Below are positions 46,554 through 57,291 of a stretch of DNA of 64,000 nt, in pieces. A program made the translations under genes and the position numbers. Source of the stretch: Tricholomella constricta. Its lineage: Eukaryota; Basidiomycota; Agaricomycetes; Agaricales; Lyophyllaceae. The DNA lies in NCBI GenBank assembly GCA_013368375.1, contig JAACJP010000030.1, positions 310,001 through 374,000 of the forward strand. The letters run 5' to 3'. How positions within the stretch are numbered: position 1 is the first letter of the stretch; each line of letters opens with the position of its first letter. The notes under the pieces are model-generated. The model saw nothing but the letters and a program-made list of their open reading frames with translations, did not search any database and had not been told where the DNA came from.

Positions 46554-48298
46554 ATGTACCTCACGATGCATAAAGCTCGCCAACTTCCACCCAGTGTACG
46601 TCAGAGGGGATCTCCCCTGTCACCCCTGAATCCGAAAGTAGCGACGTATTTCTCGTCTCCACTCCTTACTAGTGAAGACCACCTATCTACGGGAAACCCT
46701 CCCCTCATCGTCCTAGACGATGCCCTCGCCCCAATCAGACCCCAAATCCTCCTCCCTTTGACACGAAAGGAACCTTTCGAGAAAGGAGCCTGGAACGTGT
46801 TTCCCCTACAAAATGGAGAACAAAGACCGCGTGTCGAGATCTGCTTCATAAAACACCCACTTACGCTGTCGTCCCCACCCAGCTTTTGAACTGTCGCCCG
46901 CAACCGACCCCGTCTCCCCTCCTCTGCCGCTATCTTTCCAAGAAGCGACTGCACTTGCGAGGAAAAGAAATAGGAAAAATCACTCGAGCAACCCTAGGGA
47001 CGAGGTACGTGGCAATATCTCTAAATTCATTGTATCCACTGCTGAGCCTCCTGCCCCAGAACGACGACGAGGACCAAGTCGACGAACAAGACCAGACCAT
47101 CGACGACCCGGAGTCCCGCCCGAAAGTCCCCCTGCCAGCTAGAAGGATGCCTGATCCTTTCATCTTCCCAAACGCCTTTGACGCGTCTGTACCTCCTTCC
47201 AACTTAGATGAAAACCCCTCCATCCAGTCCTCCCAACGAGGCCCAGAACGCCACATCCCAGCCGTCTCATCCACAACCTTCACTCGCGCTGTGTTCCCTC
47301 GTGTAGTTTTATCCTACTCCCAACTCACTGCCAACCTCGATTCCCACATCGTCGAGCAAGTGGATGCCGCACCGGACTCCTTCATAGCCATCGTTCCCTT
47401 TGGAGCCGGGAACTCTTTCTACCGTGAACACCCTAAAGTGAACTCCGAGGTCCTCACCTTCGTCAAATCACTAGGCATCGGCGAGAACCTTGCCAAACTC
47501 TCCATCGCAAAGGCAACCCCTCGAAACAAGCCCAATGCACGCCGTGACTTCGAAAAGCCCTGGACTATGATCCTGTCCGGCGCTAGCGATGAACTGCGCG
47601 ACTACCTGTTATGGCACCAGACCTTCGCCATCCACCCGGAACTCACTTTCCACGCCCTCCCCTTTGATAAGGACCTCCAATCTTGGATAATTATGAACAT
47701 ATCTGGGGATGCCGTCGAGGACAGCGCAGAGGCCAAGACCAAGGCCCTCGGTGCTATCAAACATAAGCTCTGGTTCACGTCTGGTTTCCGCTCTCTCGCC
47801 GACAGACTCTTAGCCGCTCTTAAAGTCCCCGCCTCCACTGCTGAACGCGCCTACCTCGCCACCACCTCGTTTGACCTATCCTACATCGAATCGAACGACG
47901 CGCAAGGCCACAAAGCCCCCATCTGGCAGCTTACAGGCAAACCTCTTACGACCGACCCCGATCTCCACTGTCAATTCCTTGAGGTCATCCGTAGGCAAAC
48001 GTACTACGTAGGCCTTCACATCCTCGAATGCGAGAAGCGCCTAGTCGAATGTGTCTGGTGCAAATCCAACACACACCCTGCCCACGCTTGCCCATTCCCG
48101 AAGACGGAGGACTGGATGGGCCTGAAGCCAGACAACGCCGAACGCTTCCGTAAACGGGTCGAAGCGTCCAAGAAGGATAGCCCCGCCCCCAATTGCAGAG
48201 GCCCACCTGGAGGCAAAGGCAGTCGCACCCCCAAGGAAGGCAAGCATGGCCGGGGTGGTGGCAAGGGAGGGTGGACCTACGTATCACACAGGAAATAA
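46554..48298 (+). pseudogene. LINE ORF1 (Gag-like), frameshift plus intron-like gap
   Basis: Reading begins at ATG 46554 (MYLTMHKARQL) and runs to a TGA at 46887-46889. Dropping one T from the TTTT at 46884-46887 continues it as SFELSPATDPVSPPLPLSF and then ALARKRNRKNHSSNPRDE to 47004. A perfect intron (47005-47059, GTACGT...CTGAG...CCCCAG, 55 bases) must then be removed to continue as NDDEDQVDEQDQTIDDPESR; from there 410 codons are open to TAA 48298. The C-terminal part has one CCHC knuckle (CVWCKSNTHPAHAC) and a Gly/Lys/Arg-rich tail, as in nucleic-acid-chaperone ORF1 proteins. The first ATG in the long final frame is 47147, so a shorter protein of about 383 aa is also possible. Confidence 0.75.
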
Positions 48299-48736
48299 TC
48301 TTACAAACTCGCGTTATCCTTTATGCCCTCCACTTCGATCAGATATATTGTCTTTTGCCAGTAACGTCCTGTACTACTCTTGTGATAACAAATGATTTCC
48401 CTCACGTCATCTTCTCCCTCGTCTGGGCCCGTTTCTGAGAGCGGAAGAAGTCGAATTGTGTCCGTGGCTTATACCACGCTTTTCGCAATGCCCGAAACTA
48501 GGAGGTAGGTCGGTTTGTGGAAGGCATATATAAACAAACTTAAGGCTGCCGGTGGAGCCATGTCGAGTTGCGACTACACCTTTCATCCGTGACCCGCTCA
48601 GCTAGGGCACGGATGTGAGGTGATCCACTAAACCTGGAGGGGGCCTCGCGAGCCTCATCTATGGGGCAAAAATTTCCAAGCTACTAACACACTCACTTCA
48701 CAAGAACAAAACTCCAACTCGACGGATTCTTCGGCA

Positions 48737-51700
48737 ATGGACAACGGGCAGACGGTACAAAACCTACGGGAGCCGGAGAGTGTCCGGACGTCTTCTGGCC
48801 TCTCTGGTCAGGAATGTAGGCCTACCGCACTAGACACCGTCAGTGTTCTAGATCCCTCTGCAAGCCTCGACGGCGGCAGAGACGCGCAGTCAGCGCATGG
48901 CTCCAACCAAGCCAACAGGGCGGGATCCCCCCCTGAGCAGTCAGCTAACATCCTGCAGTCAGCGGGAGGACCGCAGTCCGCGAATCCGGAGCCCGATTAT
49001 CAGACCGACTCCAATTTGGCAGGGCCTCGGGCCAACCCAAACCGGCATGCCCGTAGGGCAGCCGCACGCGCCTGTAAAGCAAAGTCTAAAGCCGCCATCA
49101 GAGTCGCTGCGCTTAATATTAGGGGCTACATCCATACCCTGAGTCGCCAACCAAAGTGGCACCATGTCAATCAACTACTCCATGACAAACGAGTTGGGAT
49201 CCTTGCCGTCGTGGAGGCCCACCTGACCGAGGAACGGAAGGACAAACTCGAATCCCTCTTCTCGAAGAGAATGAAAATCTTCCACTCTGCTGACCCTGAC
49301 TCTCCACGCGCAAAAAACGGGGTCGCAGTGGTCCTGAATCGTGGCCTCGTAAATGTCTCTGACACCGTTGCAACCGAAATAGTTCCAGGCAAAGCTCTAT
49401 TAGTACAAACTAACTGGCATCGAGGAGAGAAAATCTCCGTCCTAGCGGTCTACGCACCAAATGTGACTGATTCAAGAGCTGGCTCGGAGGAGAACGTAGC
49501 CTTCTGGTCACAAATACTTCAACACTTTAGAGAACACCCTGGCACAAAAGTCGACCTAATGATAGGTGACTTTAATATGGTGGAAAATGCGCTAGATCGC
49601 CTCCCAATGAGCGAGGACCACTTCACTGCCATCCAAGCGCTAGGGGAACTGCGTGAATTCCTGAGACTAAAAGATGGCTGGAGAGAAACCTACCCGGATT
49701 CCAAGAGCTACACGTTCCTAGCGGATGGTAATCGAAAAGCCCAATCCCGCCTCGACCGAATCTATACAACCGATAAGATCTTCGAAACAGCAAGGGAGTG
49801 GAAAATCGAACCTACGGGCATCCCTGGGACTGACCACGATATGGTCTCTGTTCAAGTAGCACACGAGGATTCCCCCCTAGTGGGTAAAGGCCGCTGGTCA
49901 CTTCCCTCTCACATTTTGAAGGAAAAGGTTTTCAAAAACCACGTCAACCAGAGTGGACTGGATGCCCAAAAGAAAATCGACGACCTACAAGGCTCTCGCA
50001 GTGAAACAAATAACGCACAGTTGATCTTCCTTGAATGGAAAAAAGATGCAATGTCAGTAGCACGAACACGGGAAAAAATAATCGTCCCAAGGTTTAAGAG
50101 ACAAATAGGGGATCTGCAGAGGAAGTTGGACAAATCCAACAACGACCCTCACATGAACGAAGAGGAGAGGAAGACCACCTCAGCGGAGCTCAAAGAGAAA
50201 CTACGCTCCCTAGAGCGAAAGAGGCACCTAGATATCTGTGTCAAATCTGCCACAAAGAATCGGATGGAAGGTGAAACAATATGCCGGTATTGGACACAAT
50301 CGAACAAGGAAGCGAAACCACGCGATATGATTTACGCACTCAAGAAAGAGCAAGCCGCTGATGCGCCCGCAGACGCTCCGACCCTCTATGAGAAACATTC
50401 CCAGAAAATGGCAGACCTCGCAGGAGAATACCACAGCAAACTCCAGGATGAATGTCCCCAGGTAGAACCCGCTCTACGCCAACAGAAGATCGATGAAGTG
50501 TTGGGAAAAATCACTAGTCACACCTCAGACAACCAGAAGGAAATATTAGCTTCTACCGTGTCGCGTCAAGAGGTGGAAGACGCACTGAAAGGGTCCAAGA
50601 GCAACACTGCTGCGGGCCTGGACGGAGTAACATACGAATTCTTCAAAGCCCTCAATGACCGCTACAAAGAAGGCTCCAGACTCAAAAGGCCCACTTTCGA
50701 CATCGTTCTCCTTCTGAAAGAAGTATATGCCGACATCCAACGCTTTGGAATTGCCCCCACCTCGAAGTTCGCTGAAGGGTGGATGTGTCCGCTTTACAAA
50801 AAAAATGACCGAAATGACATAGCAAATTACAGGCCAATCACTTGCCTTAACATAGATTACAAGATTTTCACGAAGACCCTCGCGTCCCGTCTAGCCTCGA
50901 TCGCCCCCTCCCTGATCCACCCAAGCCAAGCGGGCTTCATACCGGGACGGAAAATCTCTGACCAAACGAAGCTAATTCGCCTGATGATGCATTACGCGGA
51001 AGCAACTGAAAAGAATGGTCTAATCATTGCCCTCGACCAGGAGAAAGCCTATGACAAAATAGACCATGCGTACCTCTGGATGACCCTCCGGAAATTCGGA
51101 ATTCCAGAACCGTTCATCGCCTCTGTAAAGTCACTATATGAGAACGCCGAAACTCAAGTAATGGTGAATGGTCACCTAAGCAAGCCTTGGAAAGTTACAA
51201 GAGGTGTTCGTCAGGGCGACCCACTATCTTGCCTTCTGTTTGACCTAGCTATTGAGCCCCTGGCCGCGGCCCTTCGTACGTCTGACCTAGAAGGCTTCGA
51301 AATACCCGGAAGTGAGGAGAACCTAATTGCAACACTCTTTGCGGACGATACAACAACATTCCTGTCCGCTAACGACGACTTAGATACCCTTCAAAAAATC
51401 CTGGATGACTGGTGCATAGCATCAAAAGCTAAATTTAATACGAAAAAAACAGAAGTCATACCGATTGGCACCCCAGCTTTTCGCGCTGAAGTGGTTGACT
51501 CCCGCAAAACGGGTGATGATCGATCCCCAATCCCCGACTACATCCACATCGCCAAAGAAAAAGAGGCCGTCAGAATCCTGGGTGCATGGTTCGGAAACTG
51601 TCTATCCGGGGAAGAACCCTGGCCAGCCCTGCTCGACAAAGTCGACAGGTGTCTTGCGCAATGGGAAAAGAGCAGGCCTTCGATCGAAGGACGCCGCCTT

Positions 51701-53968
51701 ATCGTACAAATGGTCGTGGGGGGTATGACTCAATACCTAACACAAGTTCAAGGGATGCCGGATAAAATTGAAAAAGAACTCACCAAGAAAATTCGCGACT
51801 TCATTTGGGCTGAAAAACGTTCCCCAATTAATGCCGAAACCCTCTTCGCACCCATCGAACTTGGTGGACGTGGCCTCCTAGACCTGTGGGCAAGAAATGA
51901 AGCCATAGCGGTTATGTGGCTTAAATCATACCTAAACCTTGGCCCCGATCGCCCGCTATGGGCCCTGGTTGCAGACACTCTCCTCGCAAGGGACACCCCT
52001 GCCTCAGAAGGAAATGTAGACCCTAAAGTTAGACAAAATATCTTCCTCCAATCGTGGACATCGAGCAAGCACAAGAAAGTCTGCCCCGACCTTCTCGAAC
52101 TTCAAGAGATAGGGAAGAAATACGGTGTCCGCGCCGAAGGCATCGTCTTCCCGAAGAACATACTGCGGGAGCGGGTAATATGGTATCATAGCGAAGCAGA
52201 CCCGAAAATCCGCCGCCTAAACTCAAGCAAAGCCAGCGCATGCCTAAAGGACAATCACGGCCTAATGACAGTGGGCAATGCAGAGGTGATCGCCGAGATG
52301 CTCCTGGACCCCCATCACCAAGCTCACAACGAATGTGAATGCACAGGCTGCATACACATGGACGAAATCCTTGGATGCAAGTACCCACACGCCTGCGCAA
52401 CCCGCGCACGCGACCTACTTAACACCCTTCCACCTAAATGGGACCCAAGAGTAGTTCCCGATAACCTAGTCGAGAACAGAACACCAGATGACGAGCACGA
52501 TGAAGATCCTGATTGGATCCCGTTCCAGAGATGTCTCCCTACCGTTGACTCGCTAGCCGATGTGTTTCGTGTGTTCACTGAAGGTGACACCACGGGTGCC
52601 CTGCCAGTGCTAGAACCACCCGTTGACTCCGAGAACACGACCACAATCGCGACGGATGGCTCATGTTTCAACAACGGCGACGATAACGCCTACGCCGGTG
52701 CCGGTATTTTCTACTCTGAGAACCACCCAAGAAACATGAGCCTCCGAGTCCCCGAAACCTTTGTCCAATCAAACCAGACTGCCGAGCTGTTCGCACTCAA
52801 AGCAGCTGTAGAGACAGCAGATGACGATACCGCCCTGAACCTGGAACTTGATTCTAAGTACGTGATTGACCAAGTAACCAAAAACCTCACAAAGAATGAA
52901 GACTCTGGGTATATCGGTTCGTCGAATCCAGAACTCATTAAAGTCACCGTAGCGCGCCTCCGTACCAGGAAGACCAAGACGAATGTTAAATGGGTCAAGG
53001 GCCACGCCGGACATGCCCGTAATGAAGGCGCAGATAAACTCGCCGACGAAGGGACCAGGGCGATTGCTCAACCCCCAAATGATCTAATAGATCCCACCCT
53101 AAGGATAACGGGTGCGAAGCTCTCGAAAGTTACTCAGTCGCTTGCGCAGAAAGCCATCCAAGCTAAGAAGAGGCGCTCGAAATGGTCAGAAAGAGAACGC
53201 ACAAAACGAAACCTAGAACACACCAAAGACTGTCAGGAGGACATGTTCAATACTCGCCCTACTTCCGGTAAGATCTGGAAAGCCGTTAGGAACAAAGACT
53301 TCTCGAGGAAAACACAATACTTCCTGTGGATGACCATGCATGATGGCTACATGACCGGCTCTCACTGGCTTCGCCCTAACCTCCGTCAGGACCTACAAGA
53401 AAGAGCTACCTGTAAACACGATGGTCAGCTGGAAACAATGGACCATATCCTCACGAAGTGTGAATCTCCGGGCCAAAAAGAAATCTGGGACCTTACCGAA
53501 AAGCTCTGGGAGAAAAAGAATAAAGGATCTTGGTACTGTCCAGTCCTCGGCACCATCCTAGGAGCCCCCCTCGCGAAATTCCAAAACGGCAGAGGGAAGA
53601 AAAAACCAGGAGATGATCGCCTATACCGAATTATTATGGTGGAATCAGCCTACTTAATATGGCGCTTGAGATGCGAACGAGTCATTCAGAACGACAACTC
53701 ACCTTTCCTTGCCCGAGAGATCCACCTGCGGTGGTCCCACATGATGAACGAACGACTGGCCCTCGACGTGAGAATGTCCAGTGAGAAAAAAGGAGTCCCG
53801 AAGAACAGGGTGAAACAAACCTGGAACTCGGTCCTGCAGAATGAAAGCGAACTTCCTGACGACTGGTTGGGGGTTCCCGGGGTTTTAGTGGGTATGGATC
53901 CTATTGCCGAGCTCGAGGAGGAGGTAAGTTTTGAGGTGCAGGAGGAAGTAGATGATCTCTGGAGGTGA
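48737..53968 (+). CDS. LINE ORF2: endonuclease / reverse transcriptase / RNase H
   Basis: An uninterrupted 1743-aa frame from ATG 48737. Its N-terminus is disordered and ends in a basic patch (NRHARRAAARACKAKSK). The APE-type endonuclease covers about aa 120-370: IRVAALNIRGY, VVEAHLTEERK (catalytic Glu), MIGDFNMV, SRLDRIYTT, GTDHDMVSVQ (catalytic His). A coiled segment precedes the reverse transcriptase (aa about 620-900): NYRPITCLNIDYKIF, QAGFIPGRKISDQT, ALDQEKAYDKIDHAYL, GVRQGDPLSCLLF, TLFADDTTTF (catalytic FADD near aa 868). RNase H (aa about 1300-1440) shows TIATDGSCF, QTAELFALKAAV, LNLELDSKYVID and WVKGHAGHARNEGADKLADE. A C-terminal zinc-knuckle-like CKHDGQLETMDHILTKC follows. All key acidic residues are present, so the enzyme should be active. 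Confidence 0.93.
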   Translation: MDNGQTVQNLREPESVRTSSGLSGQECRPTALDTVSVLDPSASLDGGRDAQSAHGSNQANRAGSPPEQSANILQSAGGPQSANPEPDYQTDSNLAGPRANPNRHARRAAARACKAKSKAAIRVAALNIRGYIHTLSRQPKWHHVNQLLHDKRVGILAVVEAHLTEERKDKLESLFSKRMKIFHSADPDSPRAKNGVAVVLNRGLVNVSDTVATEIVPGKALLVQTNWHRGEKISVLAVYAPNVTDSRAGSEENVAFWSQILQHFREHPGTKVDLMIGDFNMVENALDRLPMSEDHFTAIQALGELREFLRLKDGWRETYPDSKSYTFLADGNRKAQSRLDRIYTTDKIFETAREWKIEPTGIPGTDHDMVSVQVAHEDSPLVGKGRWSLPSHILKEKVFKNHVNQSGLDAQKKIDDLQGSRSETNNAQLIFLEWKKDAMSVARTREKIIVPRFKRQIGDLQRKLDKSNNDPHMNEEERKTTSAELKEKLRSLERKRHLDICVKSATKNRMEGETICRYWTQSNKEAKPRDMIYALKKEQAADAPADAPTLYEKHSQKMADLAGEYHSKLQDECPQVEPALRQQKIDEVLGKITSHTSDNQKEILASTVSRQEVEDALKGSKSNTAAGLDGVTYEFFKALNDRYKEGSRLKRPTFDIVLLLKEVYADIQRFGIAPTSKFAEGWMCPLYKKNDRNDIANYRPITCLNIDYKIFTKTLASRLASIAPSLIHPSQAGFIPGRKISDQTKLIRLMMHYAEATEKNGLIIALDQEKAYDKIDHAYLWMTLRKFGIPEPFIASVKSLYENAETQVMVNGHLSKPWKVTRGVRQGDPLSCLLFDLAIEPLAAALRTSDLEGFEIPGSEENLIATLFADDTTTFLSANDDLDTLQKILDDWCIASKAKFNTKKTEVIPIGTPAFRAEVVDSRKTGDDRSPIPDYIHIAKEKEAVRILGAWFGNCLSGEEPWPALLDKVDRCLAQWEKSRPSIEGRRLIVQMVVGGMTQYLTQVQGMPDKIEKELTKKIRDFIWAEKRSPINAETLFAPIELGGRGLLDLWARNEAIAVMWLKSYLNLGPDRPLWALVADTLLARDTPASEGNVDPKVRQNIFLQSWTSSKHKKVCPDLLELQEIGKKYGVRAEGIVFPKNILRERVIWYHSEADPKIRRLNSSKASACLKDNHGLMTVGNAEVIAEMLLDPHHQAHNECECTGCIHMDEILGCKYPHACATRARDLLNTLPPKWDPRVVPDNLVENRTPDDEHDEDPDWIPFQRCLPTVDSLADVFRVFTEGDTTGALPVLEPPVDSENTTTIATDGSCFNNGDDNAYAGAGIFYSENHPRNMSLRVPETFVQSNQTAELFALKAAVETADDDTALNLELDSKYVIDQVTKNLTKNEDSGYIGSSNPELIKVTVARLRTRKTKTNVKWVKGHAGHARNEGADKLADEGTRAIAQPPNDLIDPTLRITGAKLSKVTQSLAQKAIQAKKRRSKWSERERTKRNLEHTKDCQEDMFNTRPTSGKIWKAVRNKDFSRKTQYFLWMTMHDGYMTGSHWLRPNLRQDLQERATCKHDGQLETMDHILTKCESPGQKEIWDLTEKLWEKKNKGSWYCPVLGTILGAPLAKFQNGRGKKKPGDDRLYRIIMVESAYLIWRLRCERVIQNDNSPFLAREIHLRWSHMMNERLALDVRMSSEKKGVPKNRVKQTWNSVLQNESELPDDWLGVPGVLVGMDPIAELEEEVSFEVQEEVDDLWR

Positions 53969-54147
53969 AAGAGCTACCGAGCGGCGTTGAAGGAGGTCCC
54001 GAGTCCCACACAGGAGTGCGTAAAGCATTTCCCCGGAGGTGCAGTTGTTTTTCTTGATAGAACGGCGGGGTTCCTATCCCCCGCCACGACAAGCGGGCTA
54101 TGGAAAGTGACTATGATCACCGGACCTACGCTGTTATCGCTTCCACC

Positions 54148-54161
54148 AAAAAAAAAAAAAG

Positions 54162-54190
<29 letters not shown>
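54148..54190 (+). other. LINE poly(A) tail
   Basis: Thirteen A, one G, then 29 A, flush against the right target-site duplication. Confidence 0.92.
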
Positions 54191-54192
<2 letters not shown>

Positions 54193-54202
54193 TATGGTCG
54201 AC
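54191..54202 (+). repeat. Right target-site duplication of the LINE
   Basis: GATATGGTCGAC directly follows the poly(A) and repeats 46252-46263. Removing the LINE and one copy rejoins ...GGTGATCAAGATATGGTCGAC to ACATCGAAACGCCTGG. Confidence 0.9.
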
Positions 54203-54638
54203 ACATCGAAACGCCTGGCTGGCGAAGGCACTGCTTCCGGTGCAGAGCCGAAAGTGCGTGCTCTGCCATAACAACTCTGGGGTGCCGACACAGAAGACAC
54301 CAGAACATTGGCAGGGATGAGGATGTGGTGCTGGTCTTTCGGAAGGGACCGGGGCCACGGGGCCACGACAACGAGGTGGAAGGGGTGGGTCGCAGAGGGC
54401 GAGGGGGCAGGGCCTGGGGGAGCGAGGGGGCAGGGAGGGCACGCGCAGGATGCTGTCGTCGTGTGCCTATGTTCTCGGTGAGGTGGGGGTTAGCCGGGAG
54501 ATCGAGAGTTTCTGGCGTTCGTCGCAACAAATCCTTCCTTGCTAGGGGTGTTGATTCAACTTAGTTGGTACCTCGCCATTCAAATATCACAAGTCATGTT
54601 TATGTATCTTCTGTTCTATCTAGTCAACCCAAGACAGT
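54203..54638. other. Right flank of the LINE
   Basis: The first 120 bases include a plus-strand reading with clustered cysteines (HCFRCRAESACS...GC), which could be part of the sequence interrupted by the LINE. I cannot join it to an upstream exon. A G/A-rich tract lies at 54370-54440. The end holds the Crinkler gene 3' flank. Confidence 0.4.
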
Positions 54639-57158
54639 CTACCCATTCAGGTTCTTTCCCCACAGAGTAGCATCCTCTATGCCTAACACATACTGGTCCA
54701 CTTTTCCAGCCCATTGACCACTGCTGGAATCTCCTTCAAGGGGTTGCGGTTTGAACTGATCGGCGTTGTAGCTAGGTACCGTGAAAATGAGACGCCAGTG
54801 CTTGCCCGAAGTCGAAGGACGAAGTTCAGCAAGCAGAGTTTTGTGTTTGAGCCATCCTTGAATCTCTTGAAGACCCGAGACAGCCACAGGGTGCTCATTA
54901 CGATGTGTGACTTGGATGCAAGTGAGAACAGCACCCGGATCATATAGGATTGAATCGACTGTATGAAAGTTTGGATTAAGTGGTACCAAGTGTAGAGGTG
55001 TCGAAGCTTTGACAGCGATTTCAAGAGACGAGGAAAATGTCTGTGACCGGAAGTTGGATCGTTTGGCAGGGCCAGGATATCGCCACAATGAGATGGTAGA
55101 GTCAGCGAGGGAGCGGATTATGAAGTCTTGTGGGCCTTGAAGACTGTCAAAGTATTTCAACACCTGCCTCTCTAACACACGTCCATGAAGGGATTCCGCA
55201 TGCGGCATGGATGAAATTGACATGTAGAACTCGGCGGTAGCATCCACTTGGCGGGTTTCATACTGAGATAGGAGGAGATCCAAAGCCCAGGGGGACACTG
55301 CTCCTACTCGAGCATCGGATAGGATACGTAACTCATCTGCTGGGGAGAGCTCGAATATCGAATGGAAAATACCATTTGTCGAGTAGGTCTCGTGAAGAAG
55401 GGTTAGAAGTTTACGCTCAGATGGGATAGAACGTATTTTTTCCCGGATTTCGCCCTGAAATTGGCGCAAATGATTGGAGGAGAGGGAAGCATGGTAGCAG
55501 GAGCGAGGATTAAATCCAAAAAATGTCGCTGATTCTGTGAGGCGCTCTAATGTGAGGTCGTTTGGGTTGAGCAATATACTAAGAAGTGTATTAGCAAAAT
55601 GCTCAGGGCTGCAGTGTATAACAAACCCAGTCAAGAAGAACTCCTTGGGTGACCACAGAGCAGTTACATGCTTGGCCACATATCCGAAGACACCCAGTTG
55701 CTTCATCCAGGTTTGCTTTGTGTCTTGGGGTGACGAGACTATGATGATTTGGACAAATCGAGAAAGTAGGAATGGTTTGGGCACGCAAGAGCCAGGTTGA
55801 GTTTGGTCGCCATCCAGGAAAGCCGTTATCCCCTCTTTCGATGACCACGAATCAATCTGTGTCACGGTTTGTGAAACATGATAAACAGTGCCATGCATGG
55901 TTTGATATAGGAATGGGTGACTTTTGATGATGCACTGGACCATTTTGAGGTGAAGAAAAGCAGTCTTTCCTGGCATTCACACATGGTCAGGTGCATAAAC
56001 ATGAGAAAGGTAGGATGGTACCTGTTCCGGGTTGACCACTAATGATTGCACAACCTGCGTTGTTCCTCGGTCTACTGTCTAGTAGCCCAGAGATGAAATC
56101 ATACTCTTCACGAAGGAGAAGTGGCACAGGCAAGCGTTCTGATGTCTCCTTGAGCTCCAAGCTGCTGAAATCTAAGAACTTGATTTTGGCTGGAAAGAGC
56201 GAGCGAAGCTCAACATTAGTATCATCGCCATCATCTTCTCCCAGGTCCTCGTCGTCCTTGCTATCAGTTTTCAAAGAAGGTTTATAGGATAGGAGGATAT
56301 CAAGTTTGGTCGATAGAACGATATGCGCGTCACCGTTGTAATCTGGGGAGTTACGATTTGGATGCAGCTCCATGAGACGCCTTTGCAATTCATGATAATG
56401 TTCGTATGTGACCTCGACCTCGGGGAAAAGTTGGGGCGCTAGGTCTTGACGATCCCAGATCTTTGAATGGAGTTCCACCAGCCAAGCATCTCGCGGGTCA
56501 TCATCAGTTCGCAAGCGTTTAGCATCAGCAGATGCATAGGGTGAGTGAGGACGTTTGCCTGAATAGGATAACCAGAAAATGAAGATGCCAGCAATGGGAT
56601 CGGAGAACACAAAGATGGACCAATGATGTGCGGCGTATATTAGCAAACCAGCAATATGGAGATGATGGGAATACTGACGTGTAGACGGGACTCCCACGAT
56701 GATATGGAGGTGCTTGGGAGGAGGCAGTTCAAAAAGTCTCGATATTTTATCGAAGGGGTTTAATTCGGTACAGCCTTGAATCTCCTTTGGGCTTCCAACA
56801 TTCCCGAGCATCGCACCAATTTCTGCCGAAGGAATGGGCGGGGATAACTTTCTAAGCATTAGATCTCCCTCCCAATGGACACATGTGGGAAGGATTTACT
56901 CACCTTCCAGATGCTGAGAGTGTCAGCAGCAAGATAATCAAGTTCGGGCTTTTTCTTCTCCTTAATTTTGGCCTTTAGCTCGTCCACGGTCTCACTCTTC
57001 CCAATCTTAACCGAGAAAACGTTAGACCTGCCGGGAATCAAACAGAAGAGTCTGAACTCGTCATCTGAGTGATTTATTGAGTAATTTACAGCCCTGACCA
57101 CTGCTGATGGCTTACCGGATGGATTTGAATTGGAATCTATTGATGAACTGGTAATCAT
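54639..57158 (-). CDS. Crinkler-type (CRN) P-loop NTPase
   Basis: Exons 57158-56904, 56847-56679, 56558-56022 and 55969-54639 encode 763 aa. The N-terminus has the ubiquitin-like CRN header: FRLFCLIPGRSNVFSVKI, then DELKAKIKEKKK and TLSIWK, followed by LFELPPPKHLHIIVGVPS, a linker typical of basidiomycete CRNs. A P-loop follows (ISGQPGTGKTAFLH, aa about 313-326, split by the last intron), then a long C-terminal region without a recognised enzyme motif. CRN proteins are known as oomycete effectors but also occur widely in fungi, where their role is unclear. There is no signal peptide, as usual for fungal members. Intron 2 (56678-56559) is a multiple of three and its retention would add a hydrophobic stretch; splicing is preferred because the family has no membrane segment there. 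Confidence 0.83.
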
Positions 57159-57291
57159 TGTTTGTATGACTGTTTATATCGCAATGAATAAGCTTAGAGT
57201 CAGGACGCGAGTGGGCAATAGGATATGAAGACGATCAAGGCAGCAAGACAGATAGGGAGAGCAGGCGGGAGGAAAGTAAATGAGACACTGA

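Larger units (their letters stand above)
46264..54190 (+). mobile_element. Full-length Tad-like non-LTR retrotransposon (LINE)
   Basis: 7927 bases bounded by a target-site duplication and ending in A13-G-A29 (54148-54190). Order: a 290-base 5' leader, ORF1 (46554-48298), a 438-base spacer (48299-48736), ORF2 (48737-53968), a 3' UTR of about 180 bases, and the poly(A). ORF1 with a CCHC knuckle, an APE-type endonuclease, reverse transcriptase and a downstream RNase H is the layout of the Tad1/I supergroup found in fungi. Intact duplications, an intact ORF2 and the intact tail point to a recent insertion. Being inserted in plus orientation downstream of a broken gene, it did not obviously cut a known coding exon. 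Confidence 0.93.

Noticed and set aside
53987..54564. ORFs running through the LINE poly(A)
   Set aside because: Poly-lysine and poly-phenylalanine runs come from the tail itself.
56559..56678. Transmembrane segment in the Crinkler protein
   Set aside because: The stretch has good intron ends (GTCAGT...TTCAG), a length divisible by three and no counterpart in the family, so it is more likely an intron.
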